DNA of 64,000 nucleotides from Blastococcus sp. URHD0036. Its GTDB lineage: Bacteria > Actinomycetota > Actinomycetes > Mycobacteriales > Geodermatophilaceae. The notes beneath the pieces were generated by a model. That model was not told where the DNA came from. It did not search any database and was given only the letters and a program-made list of their open reading frames with translations. Numbering within the stretch: position 1 is the first letter of the stretch; each line of letters begins with the position of its first letter. Shown one piece after another: positions 34,110 to 42,404 of this stretch. A program made the translations under genes and the position numbers. Location: positions 310,001 to 374,000 of the forward strand of contig NZ_JNIK01000013.1 of the NCBI RefSeq assembly GCF_000701365.1. The letters run 5' to 3'.

Positions 34110-34972
34110 GGCACGCGGATGCGGCCCGAGGCGACCGGCACGACCGCCCCGGCGACCGTGGCGGCGAGGGCCGCCCCGGCGGTGGCCGTCACGGTGCAGG
34201 TGAGCACCGAGGGCCGGCCCATGAGCTCGCCCTGGGAGACGACGTAGTCGCTCACGCCCTCGCCGCGGAGCAGCCCCGCGGCGACCAGCCACACGCCGGT
34301 GCCCAGCGCCGCGGAGCCCGTGGCCGGGTCCTCCCCGAACCCGAGGCCGCCGGCGAAGACCCGAGCCCGGGCGGTCGCGGTCGTGTGGTCCCAGGAGAAG
34401 ACGGAGACCCCGCCCCCGCCCACCCGCTCCAGGGCCGCCGGATCGGGCACCGCCCGGTCGACGGCGTCGGGGTGCACGTGCAGGTAGGTGAAGGGGAGCC
34501 CGCAACCGGCGACGTCGGCGGGCTGCCCGACCAGGTCGGCGGGCGTCAGACCGAGGGCCTCGGCGAGGTCGGCCGGGTCGGGCCCCTCCTCGAGGGTCGG
34601 TCGGCCACCGGAGAGCCGGGCGCCGCCGTCGTCCACCACCACGTCGAGGACGCCGGCGCCGCACTCCTGGCGCACCGTGCCGGCCCGGAGCCGGCCGGTG
34701 CGCACGAGGGTGTGCGCGGCCCCGACGCTCGGGTGCCCGGCGAAGGGCAGCTCGGTGTTCGGGGTGAAGATCCGCACCCGGTAGTCGCCGCCCTCCCGCG
34801 GGGCCATCAGGAACGAGGTCTCCGAGAGCGCGAACTCGTTCGCCAGCGCCTGGCACTGGGCGGTGGTCAGGTCGTCGGCGTCGAAGACCACGGCGAGGGG
34901 GTTCCCGGCGAACGGTCGCGGCGCGAACACGTCGACGATCTCGTAGTCCAGAGCTGCTGCCGGGGCGTCCAC
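34106..34972 (-). CDS. PhzF family isomerase/epimerase-like protein
   Basis: A 288-residue protein of the diaminopimelate-epimerase fold. FAPRPFAGNPLAVVFD opens the first half; NEFALSETSFLM carries the catalytic Glu of PhzF; TPNTELPFAGHPSVGAAH and FGEDPATGSAALG are the hallmark motifs of the two halves. Phenazine genes are absent here, so a housekeeping isomerase role is more likely than phenazine synthesis. GTG start at 34972; an EamA exporter gene is coupled to it. Confidence 0.9.
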   Translation of the reverse strand: MDAPAAALDYEIVDVFAPRPFAGNPLAVVFDADDLTTAQCQALANEFALSETSFLMAPREGGDYRVRIFTPNTELPFAGHPSVGAAHTLVRTGRLRAGTVRQECGAGVLDVVVDDGGARLSGGRPTLEEGPDPADLAEALGLTPADLVGQPADVAGCGLPFTYLHVHPDAVDRAVPDPAALERVGGGGVSVFSWDHTTATARARVFAGGLGFGEDPATGSAALGTGVWLVAAGLLRGEGVSDYVVSQGELMGRPSVLTCTVTATAGAALAATVAGAVVPVASGRIRVP

Positions 34973-34998
34973 GGCACCCGACGGTAGCCTCAGCGCCC

Positions 34999-36237
34999 AT
35001 GACGACGGTGACGCGGGCCTACGTCTCGCGGCTCGCCGGACTGACCGTCTTCGACCCCAACGGCGACCGGGTCGGCAAGGTGCGCGACGTCGTCATCGCG
35101 CTGCGCGTGGACACCGCCTCCCCCCGGGTCCTGGGGCTGGTCGTCGAGGTGGTGGCGCGCCGGCGCATCTTCGTGCCGATGGGCCGGGTCACCGCGATCG
35201 ACCCGGGCTCGGTGGTGCTCTCCTCGGGCACGATCAACCTCAAGCGGTTCGAGCAGCGCCGCGGCGAGACGCTGGTGCTCGGCGAGCTGCTGGACCGGAC
35301 CGTGACGATCAGCGAGTCGGGCCGCCCGGCCTCCGTCGTCGACGCCGGCATCGAGCAGACCCGCACCGGTGACTGGCAGGTCACCCGGCTCGCCGTCCAG
35401 GAGCCGGGCCGGATCGGCCGCCGCGGGCAGCTGCACCAGCTGGCCTGGGCCGAGGTCGGTGGGCTGGCCCTCCCCCAGTCCGGTCAGGGCACCGAGACGC
35501 TGATCGCCACCTACCGCGAGCTCAACGCCGCCGACCTGGCCCACGCGCTGCAGGACCTGCCGATCAAGCGGCGGCACGAGGTCGCCGAGGCCCTCGACGA
35601 CGAGCGGCTGGCCGACGTCCTCGGCGAGCTGCCCGAGGCCGAGCAGGTGGTCATCCTCGGCACCCTGGACGAGTCCCGAGCCGCCGACGTCCTCGAGGAG
35701 ATGGACCCCGACGACGCCGCCGACCTGCTCGCCGAGCTCTCCAACGTCGACCGCAACCGGCTGCTGGAGCTCATGGAGCCCGACGAGGCCGCGCCGGTCC
35801 GCCAGCTGCTGCAGTACTCCGAGGACACCGCCGGCGGGATCATGACCAGCGAGCCGGTGATCCTCACGCCCGACGCGACGATCGCCGAGGCACTGGCCCG
35901 GGTCCGCGCGCCGGAGCTCACCCCGGCGCTGGCCAGCCAGGTCTACGTCTGCCGTCCCCCGTCGGCCACCCCCACCGGCCGCTACCTCGGGCTGGCGCAC
36001 ATCCAGCGGCTGCTGCGCGAGCCACCGTCGAGCCTGGTCAGCGGGGTCCTCGACGACCTCGAGCCGCTCCGCCCGGCGGCCCCCCTCGCCGAGGTCACCC
36101 ACTACTTCGCCACCTACAACCTGGTCGCCGCGCCGGTCGTCGACGACAAGGGCCGGCTCGTCGGCGCCGTGAGCGTGGACGACGTGCTGGACCACCTGCT
36201 GCCCGAGGACTGGCGCGAGCGGGCCCGGCGTGGCTGA
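34999..36237 (+). CDS. MgtE N-terminal and CBS domain protein with PRC-barrel, lacking the channel domain
   Basis: A 412-residue cytosolic protein. Residues 1-95 form a PRC-barrel-like domain (VSRLAGLTVFDPNGDRVGKVRDVV). About 165-280 is the MgtE intracellular N domain (repeats such as DLAHALQDLPIKRRHEVAEAL, RLADVLGELPEAEQVVIL, DAADLLAELSNVDRNRLLELM). Two CBS motifs follow (MTSEPVILTPDATIAEALARVR; APVVDDKGRLVGAVSVDDVLDHLL). The five-helix MgtE pore is absent, so this is a sensor or regulator and not a transporter. It overlaps the DUF1003 gene by 8 bases. Confidence 0.85.
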   Translation: MTTVTRAYVSRLAGLTVFDPNGDRVGKVRDVVIALRVDTASPRVLGLVVEVVARRRIFVPMGRVTAIDPGSVVLSSGTINLKRFEQRRGETLVLGELLDRTVTISESGRPASVVDAGIEQTRTGDWQVTRLAVQEPGRIGRRGQLHQLAWAEVGGLALPQSGQGTETLIATYRELNAADLAHALQDLPIKRRHEVAEALDDERLADVLGELPEAEQVVILGTLDESRAADVLEEMDPDDAADLLAELSNVDRNRLLELMEPDEAAPVRQLLQYSEDTAGGIMTSEPVILTPDATIAEALARVRAPELTPALASQVYVCRPPSATPTGRYLGLAHIQRLLREPPSSLVSGVLDDLEPLRPAAPLAEVTHYFATYNLVAAPVVDDKGRLVGAVSVDDVLDHLLPEDWRERARRG

Positions 36238-36766
36238 CCCCGGGCGTCGGCTCGACGTCCCGCGGGGCTCGACGCGGGGGCTCAGCAACTTCCTGCGGCT
36301 GGACCCCGACGCGGTCGGGCGGTTCGCCGAGGGCATCGCCCGGTTCCTCGGGACCGGGCGCTTCCTCGCCGTCCAGACGATCATCGTCATCGTCTGGATC
36401 ACGCTGAACGTGGCCGCCGTCAACCTGCGGTGGGACCCCTATCCGTTCATCCTGCTCAACCTGGCCTTCTCCACCCAGGCCGCCTACGCCGCGCCGCTGA
36501 TCCTGCTGGCGCAGAACCGGCAGGCCGACCGCGACCGGGTGCAGGCCGAGGAGGACCGCGCCCGCGCCGCGAGCACCCGGGCCGACACCGAGTACCTCGC
36601 GCGGGAGCTGGCGGCGCTGCGCGTGGCGGTCGGCGAGCTGGCCACGCGGGACTTCATCCGCGGCGAGCTGGGCCGGCTCCTCGAGGAGGACGGCGAGCAC
36701 CGGGAGAAGAAGCGCAAGAAGAAGGAGCGCGAGGCCGCCCGGGCGCAGGCCGAGGGCGCGAAGTAG
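36230..36766 (+). CDS. DUF1003 membrane protein
   Basis: A 178-residue protein with two membrane helices (FLAVQTIIVIVWITLNVAAV and YPFILLNLAFSTQAAYAAPLILLA), the DUF1003 core. The C-terminal 70 residues form a charged helix/coiled coil ending in REKKRKKKEREAARAQ. Its start lies 8 bases inside the MgtE-like gene, suggesting that the soluble MgtE-like protein and this membrane protein work together; I recall the same pair in mycobacteria. Confidence 0.85.
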   Translation: MADPGRRLDVPRGSTRGLSNFLRLDPDAVGRFAEGIARFLGTGRFLAVQTIIVIVWITLNVAAVNLRWDPYPFILLNLAFSTQAAYAAPLILLAQNRQADRDRVQAEEDRARAASTRADTEYLARELAALRVAVGELATRDFIRGELGRLLEEDGEHREKKRKKKEREAARAQAEGAK

Positions 36767-36807
36767 CCGCACCGGTCCTGTCGGTCCGGGACGGCAGACT
36801 GACGGGC

Positions 36808-37284
36808 ATGCGCGCGCACGCGACCGTGCCCTCGCCGATCGGGCCGCTGACCGTCGTCGCCACCGACGGCGTCCTGGTCCGGCTGTACCTCGAGCCACCG
36901 GGTGCCGACGCCGACCTCGGGCAGCGCGACGACGCGGCGCTCGCTCCGGTGGCCGCCCAGCTGGGCGAGTACTTCCGCGGCGACCGCGCGGACTTCGATC
37001 TCGCGCACCACCTGGTCGGCAGCACCTTCGAGCTCGCGGTGTGGGCGGAGCTCGCGCGCATCCCCTACGGCGAGACCCACACCTACGGCCAGGTGGCGCG
37101 GGCGGTCGGCGAACCGGGCGGAGCGCAGGCGGTGGGGCTGGCGTGCGGACGGAACCCCGTCGCCGTCGTCGTCCCGTGCCACCGCGTGGTCGGTGCCGAC
37201 GGCAGCCTGGTCGGCTTCGGCGGCGGCCTGCCCCGCAAGCGCTTCCTGCTGGACCTGGAGCAGCGCGACAGCCGGTTGTTCTAG
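36808..37284 (+). CDS. ogt: Methylated-DNA-[protein]-cysteine S-methyltransferase
   Basis: A 158-residue suicide repair protein that takes O6-methyl groups from guanine onto its active Cys. The active site PCHRV is intact at about residue 124, within AVGLACGRNPVAVVVPCHRVVGADGSLVGFGGGL. FELAVWAELARIPYGETHTYGQVA is the helix-turn-helix region. Its length matches Ogt and lacks an Ada-type domain. Its stop shares CTAG with the convergent azlD gene. Confidence 0.93.
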   Translation: MRAHATVPSPIGPLTVVATDGVLVRLYLEPPGADADLGQRDDAALAPVAAQLGEYFRGDRADFDLAHHLVGSTFELAVWAELARIPYGETHTYGQVARAVGEPGGAQAVGLACGRNPVAVVVPCHRVVGADGSLVGFGGGLPRKRFLLDLEQRDSRLF

Positions 37285-37595
37285 GCGAGCACGTGCACCA
37301 GCGCCCCGGTGGCGCCGGCGAGCACGAGGACCACGATGAACGGCGCCCGTAGCGCCAGCGCCAGCGCGGCGACGGCCAGCCCGGCCAGCCGGCCGTCGAC
37401 CGTCAGCTCCTGTTCCGAGGCCACCGCCTGGACGGCGACCAGCGCGGCGAGCAGGGCCGCGGGGACGAAGTCCACCGTCCGCGCCACGTACGGCTGCTCC
37501 ACCCACCGGGCCGGCACCGACAGCCCGGCCAGCTTGAGCAGGTAGCAGCCCAGCGAGGCGCCGAGCACGAGCGTCCACATCGTCCCGGAGCTCAT
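37281..37595 (-). CDS. azlD: AzlD branched-chain amino acid exporter small subunit
   Basis: A 104-residue protein with four membrane helices (MWTLVLGASLGCYLLKLAGL; VDFVPAALLAALVAVQAVA; GLAVAALALALRAPFIVVLVLAGATGALV), the AzlD pattern with a characteristic FVPAALLAA. It partners with AzlC. The ATG overlaps the azlC stop (ATGA). Confidence 0.88.
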   Translation of the reverse strand: MSSGTMWTLVLGASLGCYLLKLAGLSVPARWVEQPYVARTVDFVPAALLAALVAVQAVASEQELTVDGRLAGLAVAALALALRAPFIVVLVLAGATGALVHVLA

Positions 37596-38287
37596 GCGGC
37601 CACCCCCGCCCGCGGACGCGGCCGGCCGGCCAGCGCGACCGCCACCACGGCGGCGATCACCTGCACGCCCGCCGGCACGAACGGCGTGAGCGCCAGTGCG
37701 ACGACGGCGCCGCCGAGCGCGACCCGGCGCTGCACGGCCGCCTCCGGGAACGGCGTGCGCAGCCGTGGCCACAGCAGGGCGAGGAACGCCGCGGGGACGA
37801 CGGCGTCGAGCGCCGCCTGGGCGGTGTCCCCCAGCGCCGCCGACCCCAGCGCCCCGACGACAGTGGTGGCGTTCCACAGCAGGTAGACGCTGGCGCCCGT
37901 GGCGAGGAAGGCCACGCGGGCCAGGCGGCGGTCGGGCGCGGCCACCGCCATCGCCGTCGTCTCGTCGATGACCCAGTGGGCGGTGCCGACCCGGCCCAGG
38001 CCGCGCGGACGCAGCAGCGGCAGCAGCCGGACGCCGTAGACCGTGTTGCGGGTGCCCAGCAGCAGCGCGCTGCCGGCCGCGGCCAGGGCGCTGCCCCCGG
38101 CGCCGAGCACGCCGACCAGCGCGAACTGCGAGGCGCCGGTGAACATCAGCAGCGACATCACCAGCGCCTGCCAGGCGTCGAGTCCGGCCGCGGCGGCGGC
38201 CGCGCCGAACGCGACGCCGTAGAGCCCGACCGCCACCCCCAGCCCGATGGCGTCGCGGAGGACGGCGGTGCGGGCGGCGTCGGGCAC
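37592..38287 (-). CDS. azlC: AzlC branched-chain amino acid exporter large subunit
   Basis: A 231-residue protein with about seven hydrophobic segments. GVAFGAAAAAAGLDAWQALVMSLLMFTGASQFALVGVL contains the conserved FTGASQF motif of AzlC; LLLGTRNTVYGVRL and WVIDETTAMAV are also typical. With AzlD it exports branched-chain amino acids across the membrane. The pair is translationally coupled by ATGA at 37592-37595. Confidence 0.9.
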   Translation of the reverse strand: MPDAARTAVLRDAIGLGVAVGLYGVAFGAAAAAAGLDAWQALVMSLLMFTGASQFALVGVLGAGGSALAAAGSALLLGTRNTVYGVRLLPLLRPRGLGRVGTAHWVIDETTAMAVAAPDRRLARVAFLATGASVYLLWNATTVVGALGSAALGDTAQAALDAVVPAAFLALLWPRLRTPFPEAAVQRRVALGGAVVALALTPFVPAGVQVIAAVVAVALAGRPRPRAGVAA

Positions 38288-38298
38288 GTCCGCCGAGG

Positions 38299-38805
38299 CT
38301 AGGCGGAGCGGGTGCGCCGCCGGCGCACGGTCCGGTCGAGGATGCCCAGCGTCCCCTTGAGGGCGCTCTCCGGGACGATCGGGAAGGACAGGAACGCCCG
38401 GTAGTCCTCGCGCAGGTCCGACCAGTCGTAGTACGACGTCACCCGGGTGCCGCCCTCGACCTCCTCGAGCCGGTAGCCGTAGACGTGCCGCAGCGGCGGC
38501 TTGACCGTGCCCTCGATGGTCCAGGCGATCTCGCGGTCGGGCTCGAAGGCGGTGATCACGACCTCGACGTCGTACTGGCCCATCGGGAAGTCACCCAGCG
38601 CCTCGCGGTCCATGTGCACCAGGAAGCGGTCGCCGACGGCCGACACCGGCTCCCCCTCGGCGTCCATGAGCATCCCGGAGGCGTCGATGTCGACGTGCCC
38701 CTGGGGATCGCGCAGCACGGCGAAGACCTCGGGCGGGGGCGCCGGGACGAACCGGCTGACCTCGATGCGTTCGGCGTCGGGTGTCGGGCTCTCGGCGCTG
38801 CTCAT
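38299..38805 (-). CDS. SRPBCC (START/polyketide cyclase-like) family protein
   Basis: A 168-residue protein of the helix-grip fold. IEVSRFVPAPPPEVFAVLRDPQGHVDIDASG is the standard SRPBCC opening; FLVHMDREALGDFPMGQYDVEVVITAFEPDREIAWTIEG and TRVTSYYDWSDLREDY form the strands and C-terminal helix. It likely binds a small hydrophobic ligand; no function is known. ATG 38805 was preferred over an earlier in-frame ATG as it gives the common MSSAESPTP start. Confidence 0.83.
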   Translation of the reverse strand: MSSAESPTPDAERIEVSRFVPAPPPEVFAVLRDPQGHVDIDASGMLMDAEGEPVSAVGDRFLVHMDREALGDFPMGQYDVEVVITAFEPDREIAWTIEGTVKPPLRHVYGYRLEEVEGGTRVTSYYDWSDLREDYRAFLSFPIVPESALKGTLGILDRTVRRRRTRSA

Positions 38806-38960
38806 GCCCGCGAGCATGTCAGCAGCTGAGCAGCAGATCACCCCGGCGACGGCGGGGCCGCCGCGCAGCCCGCCGTACAGTGGCTGCAGACCCGTGTGCG
38901 CAGGTGGCGCCGAGGCCGGAGGCCGGAACGGGCGCCCCGTCGAAGGAGACCCACATCCCG

Positions 38961-40112
38961 ATGTCCGACACCCTGACCGGTCAGCCGGCGCTCGACGCGA
39001 TCAACGCCGCCCTGGCCACCGTCCAGGACCCGGAGATCAACCGGCCCATCACCGAGCTCGGCATGCTCAAGGACGTGCAGATCGGTGCCGACGGCGCCGT
39101 CCACGTCGCGGTCTACCTGACCGTCGCGGGCTGCCCGATGCGCGAGACGATCACCAACCGGGTCACCCAGGCCGTCGGTGCCGTCGCCGGTGTCACCTCG
39201 GTGTCGGTCGAGCTCGACGTGATGAACGACGAGCAGCGCGCCGAGCTGCGCAAGACGGTGCGCGGCAGCGACACCGCCGACCCGGTCATCCCCTTCGCCC
39301 AGCCGGGCTCGCTGACCCGCGTCTACGCCGTCGCCTCCGGCAAGGGCGGCGTCGGCAAGTCCAGCGTGACGGTGAACCTGGCCGCCGCCCTGGCCAAGCG
39401 CGGGCTGTCGGTCGGCGTGGTGGACGCCGACATCTACGGCCACTCCGTGCCCCGCATGCTCGGCGTCGACGACAAGCCCACCCAGGTCGACAACATGATC
39501 ATGCCGCCGCAGTCCTACGGCGTGAAGGTCATCTCGATCGGCATGTTCACCCCGGGCAACACCCCGGTCGTCTGGCGTGGGCCGATGCTGCACCGCGCGC
39601 TGCAGCAGTTCCTCGCCGACGTGTGGTGGGGCGACCTCGACGTCCTGCTCATGGACCTCCCGCCGGGCACCGGTGACGTCGCGATCTCGGTGGCCCAGCT
39701 GGTGCCCAACGCCGAGATCCTCGTCGTGACGACGCCGCAGCTCGCCGCCGCCGAGGTGGCCGAGCGAGCCGGGGCGATCGCCACGCAGACCCACCAGCAG
39801 GTGGTCGGCGTCGTGGAGAACATGTCGTGGATGGACATGCCCGACGGCTCCCGCATGGAGGTCTTCGGCTCCGGTGGTGGCGAGGCGGTCTCGGACGCGC
39901 TCACCAAGACCCTCGGCGCCCGCGTGCCGCTGCTCGGCCAGATCCCGCTCGACACCCGGCTGCGCGAGGCCGGCGACAACGGCGCCCCGATCGTGCTCGC
40001 CGAGCCGGAGTCGCCCGCGGCCAAGGCACTGGAGAAGATCGCCGACTCCCTCGCCGTCCGCCAGCGCGGCCTGTCCGGCATGTCCCTCGGCCTGACCCCG
40101 GTCAAGCACTGA
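38961..40112 (+). CDS. mrp: Mrp/NBP35 family iron-sulfur carrier ATPase
   Basis: A 383-residue protein. Residues 8-90 are a MIP18/DUF59 domain (GCPMRE); the P-loop ATPase starts at 120 with KGGVGKSS at 128-135, then VDADIYGHSVPRMLG and MDLPPGTGD. The CXXC pair that bridges Fe-S in ApbC/NBP35 is missing: the segment reads NMSWMDMPDGSRMEVFGSGGG. From memory, mycobacterial Mrp also lacks it, so this may be an actinobacterial feature. Mrp proteins are linked to Fe-S assembly. ATG at 38961 follows GGAGAC. Confidence 0.9.
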   Translation: MSDTLTGQPALDAINAALATVQDPEINRPITELGMLKDVQIGADGAVHVAVYLTVAGCPMRETITNRVTQAVGAVAGVTSVSVELDVMNDEQRAELRKTVRGSDTADPVIPFAQPGSLTRVYAVASGKGGVGKSSVTVNLAAALAKRGLSVGVVDADIYGHSVPRMLGVDDKPTQVDNMIMPPQSYGVKVISIGMFTPGNTPVVWRGPMLHRALQQFLADVWWGDLDVLLMDLPPGTGDVAISVAQLVPNAEILVVTTPQLAAAEVAERAGAIATQTHQQVVGVVENMSWMDMPDGSRMEVFGSGGGEAVSDALTKTLGARVPLLGQIPLDTRLREAGDNGAPIVLAEPESPAAKALEKIADSLAVRQRGLSGMSLGLTPVKH

Positions 40113-40122
40113 GCTGAACCAC

Positions 40123-40158
40123 CAGAGGCCGGTCTCCCGTCAGGGAGGCCGGCCTCTG
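40123..40158. terminator. Terminator between mrp and tatB
   Basis: A 16-bp stem (left arm CAGAGGCCGGTCTCCC, 40123-40138) with one G-T pair around the loop GTCA, 10 bases after the mrp stop, between convergent genes. Confidence 0.8.
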
Positions 40159-40160
40159 TG

Positions 40161-40232
40161 CGCTTTCGCGGTGTTGCGCGTTCTCTTGCGGTGCTGCAGC
40201 ACCGCAGGAGCACGAGGAGAACCGCAAAAGCG
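40161..40232. repeat. 72-base imperfect palindrome between mrp and tatB
   Basis: Outer arms CGCTTTCGCGGT (40161-40172) and its near-complement (40221-40232, one mismatch) flank the perfect 20-bp palindrome TGCGGTGCTGCAGCACCGCA (40187-40206), and GTTCTC/GAGAAC half-arms lie between. It immediately follows the terminator. Confidence 0.65.
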
Positions 40233-40241
40233 GGTGTGCGG

Positions 40242-40682
40242 CTACGTCGCGTCGACGTCGAAGGGCGGTGGGGTGCCGGTGTCGCGGGGCCGCGGGGCGG
40301 CGCTCCGCGCGGCGAGCGCCCGCCGGCTGGGGGCGGCGCCCGCGAGAGCCGCCGTCGCCGCGGCGGTCTCCCCCGCCAGCCCGCCGGACCCGTTGCCGGT
40401 GGCGGTGCCGCGGCGCACGGGCGGGGCGTCGTCGTCGGCGAAGAGCTGGTCGCGGATGAAGGTCTTCGGGTGGTACTTGCGCAGGTCGAGGTCGCGCAGA
40501 CCGGCGAGGTCGTCGCCCAGCGACTCGTCCACCTGCGCCCGGACGCCGGTCAGCGCGCCGCGCAGCTTCTTGAGCCCGGACGCGGCGTCCTTGGCCAGGT
40601 CCGGCAGCCGCTCCGGACCGAAGATGAACAACGCGGCCAGCGCGAGGACGACGATCTCGCCCCAGCCGATCGAGTCGAACAC
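40242..40682 (-). CDS. tatB: TatB twin-arginine translocase subunit
   Basis: A 146-residue protein with an N-terminal membrane helix (GWGEIVVLALAALFIFG) followed by the FGPERLPDL hinge and an amphipathic helix (LAKDAASGLKKLRGALTGVRAQV), the TatB pattern. The C-terminal 60 residues are flexible and Ala/Arg-rich. It forms the Tat signal-recognition complex with TatC. The GTG start has CGGGAG upstream. Position after htrA repeats the mycobacterial sigE-rseA-htrA-tatB order. Confidence 0.88.
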   Translation of the reverse strand: MFDSIGWGEIVVLALAALFIFGPERLPDLAKDAASGLKKLRGALTGVRAQVDESLGDDLAGLRDLDLRKYHPKTFIRDQLFADDDAPPVRRGTATGNGSGGLAGETAAATAALAGAAPSRRALAARSAAPRPRDTGTPPPFDVDAT

Positions 40683-40755
40683 CGCAGCTCCCGTCCTGCT
40701 CGGCCGCACCCTGCGGGCAGTCCCAGCGTAGGTCCCCCGCGGGCGGGGTGGGGCG

Positions 40756-42264
40756 CTACGCCTGAGTGAGAACGGCCTCGACCGTCGTCGACTCGTCCCC
40801 GCCGCGCACGTACTCGATCGTCACCCGGTCACCCGGCCGGTGGGCGTCGTAGGCGACCACCAGATCCTCGGAGCTGCCGACCGGCATGCCGTCCAGGGCG
40901 ATGATCACGTCCTGCTCGCGCAGGCCCGCCTCGGCCGCAGGGCCGTCGGGCTCGACGTTGACGACCAGCGCGCCGTCGCGGGTGCCGTCGGTGACCGACC
41001 GCGCGTTGACCCCGAGCGTGGCGTGCACCGCCTCACCGGTGGAGATGAGCTGCTCGGCGATGTCGCGGGCGTGGTCGATGGGGATGGCGAAGCCGAGGCC
41101 CACGCTGCCGCCGCCGAGCGAGGCGATGGCGGTGTTGATGCCGATCACCGATCCGGTGGCGTCGACCAGCGCGCCGCCGGAGTTGCCCGGGTTGATGGGG
41201 GCGTCGGTCTGCACGGCGCTGATGACGGCGTTGGTGTCGCTGCCCTCGCCGGACAACCGGACCGGCCGGTCGAGCGCGCTGACGATGCCGCTGGTGACCG
41301 TGCCGGCCAGGCCGAGCGGCGAGCCGACGGCGATGACCGGGTCGCCGACCACCAGGTCGTCGACGCTGCCGAGCGAGGCCTCGACCAGGCCGGGCTTCTC
41401 CACCTTGATGACGGCGATGTCGCTGGCCGGGTCGCGGCCGACGATCCGGGCCTCGGAGCCGCTGCCGTCGGAGAAGACCGCGCGGATCTCCGCGTCGTCG
41501 TTGCCGTCGGCGGCGGAGACCACGTGGTTGTTCGTGACGATGTAGCCGTTGGCGCCGTCGACCACGACCCCGGAGCCGGTGGCGCCGGCGTCCCCGAGCC
41601 GGACCTCGATCGACACCACGGCGGGCGTGATGGCCTCGGCGATCTCGGCGACCGAGCCCGGCTCGCGGACGACGCCCTCGTCGACCTCCGACAGCTGCGA
41701 GTCGGGGTCCAGCAGCGGCGACTCGGCGGCGGTCCGCGTCAGCCAGTAGCCCAGCGCGCCACCGAGCGCACCGATGACCAGGACCCCGAGCAGCACGAGG
41801 GCCGAGATCCGGATCGACAGGTCACGCAGGCGCAGCCGCTTGCGGCCCTTCCCGTCGACGACGACCGGGCCGTCCTGCTCGTCCTCGTCGGGGAAGACGG
41901 CGGGCCCGGTGAGGGCGGCGGGCGCGTGCGGGTCGCGCCACGGGTCGTTCCGGGCGTCGGCCTTCCACCACGGCCCGGACGAGGTGCGCCGGCTCCCGGG
42001 CCGGCCACCGGGGGGCTCTTGGAGGCCGCGGCGGTCGGTGCCCGGCGGGGCGAAGGCGCGGAGGACCGCCTCCGGCGGCGGCGGGGCGGCGGGCCGGGGC
42101 GGCAGGGGCGGCCGGCCGTCGGCGAAGGTGCCACCGACCTCGGCCGGGCGGCCGAACGCCGAGCGGAGGGCCGGGCTGGGCTCGGCGGGGGCCGGCGCGG
42201 CGGCGCGGTGCCGTGCGGCCGGCGGGTCGAAGCCGTCCGGGCGGCCGGCCGGCCGCGCGAACAC
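40756..42264 (-). CDS. htrA: HtrA-type membrane serine protease (S1C) with PDZ domain
   Basis: A 502-residue protease. A long Pro/Arg-rich cytoplasmic N-terminus (1-145) leads to one membrane helix (about 152-175), a chymotrypsin-like domain with His247 (NNHVVSAAD), Asp282 (SDIAVIKV) and Ser362 (PGNSGGAL), and a PDZ domain (about 405-495). It should cleave misfolded envelope proteins. The start is uncertain: the frame stays open upstream to about 42390 with coding-like content (SRPTDAPRPGEDPLPETPP) but has no ATG, GTG or TTG there. The start given is the first GTG. Confidence 0.9.
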   Translation of the reverse strand: MFARPAGRPDGFDPPAARHRAAAPAPAEPSPALRSAFGRPAEVGGTFADGRPPLPPRPAAPPPPEAVLRAFAPPGTDRRGLQEPPGGRPGSRRTSSGPWWKADARNDPWRDPHAPAALTGPAVFPDEDEQDGPVVVDGKGRKRLRLRDLSIRISALVLLGVLVIGALGGALGYWLTRTAAESPLLDPDSQLSEVDEGVVREPGSVAEIAEAITPAVVSIEVRLGDAGATGSGVVVDGANGYIVTNNHVVSAADGNDDAEIRAVFSDGSGSEARIVGRDPASDIAVIKVEKPGLVEASLGSVDDLVVGDPVIAVGSPLGLAGTVTSGIVSALDRPVRLSGEGSDTNAVISAVQTDAPINPGNSGGALVDATGSVIGINTAIASLGGGSVGLGFAIPIDHARDIAEQLISTGEAVHATLGVNARSVTDGTRDGALVVNVEPDGPAAEAGLREQDVIIALDGMPVGSSEDLVVAYDAHRPGDRVTIEYVRGGDESTTVEAVLTQA

Positions 42265-42404
42265 CTCGTCCGGGGACCCGCCGACGGCGGAACGGTCGTC
42301 CCCCTCGGGGGACGGCGGGGTCTCGGGCAGCGGGTCCTCCCCCGGGCGCGGGGCGTCGGTCGGTCGGCTGGTGCTCAGGGCGGGGCGGTCAGGCGGTCAG
42401 GGGG

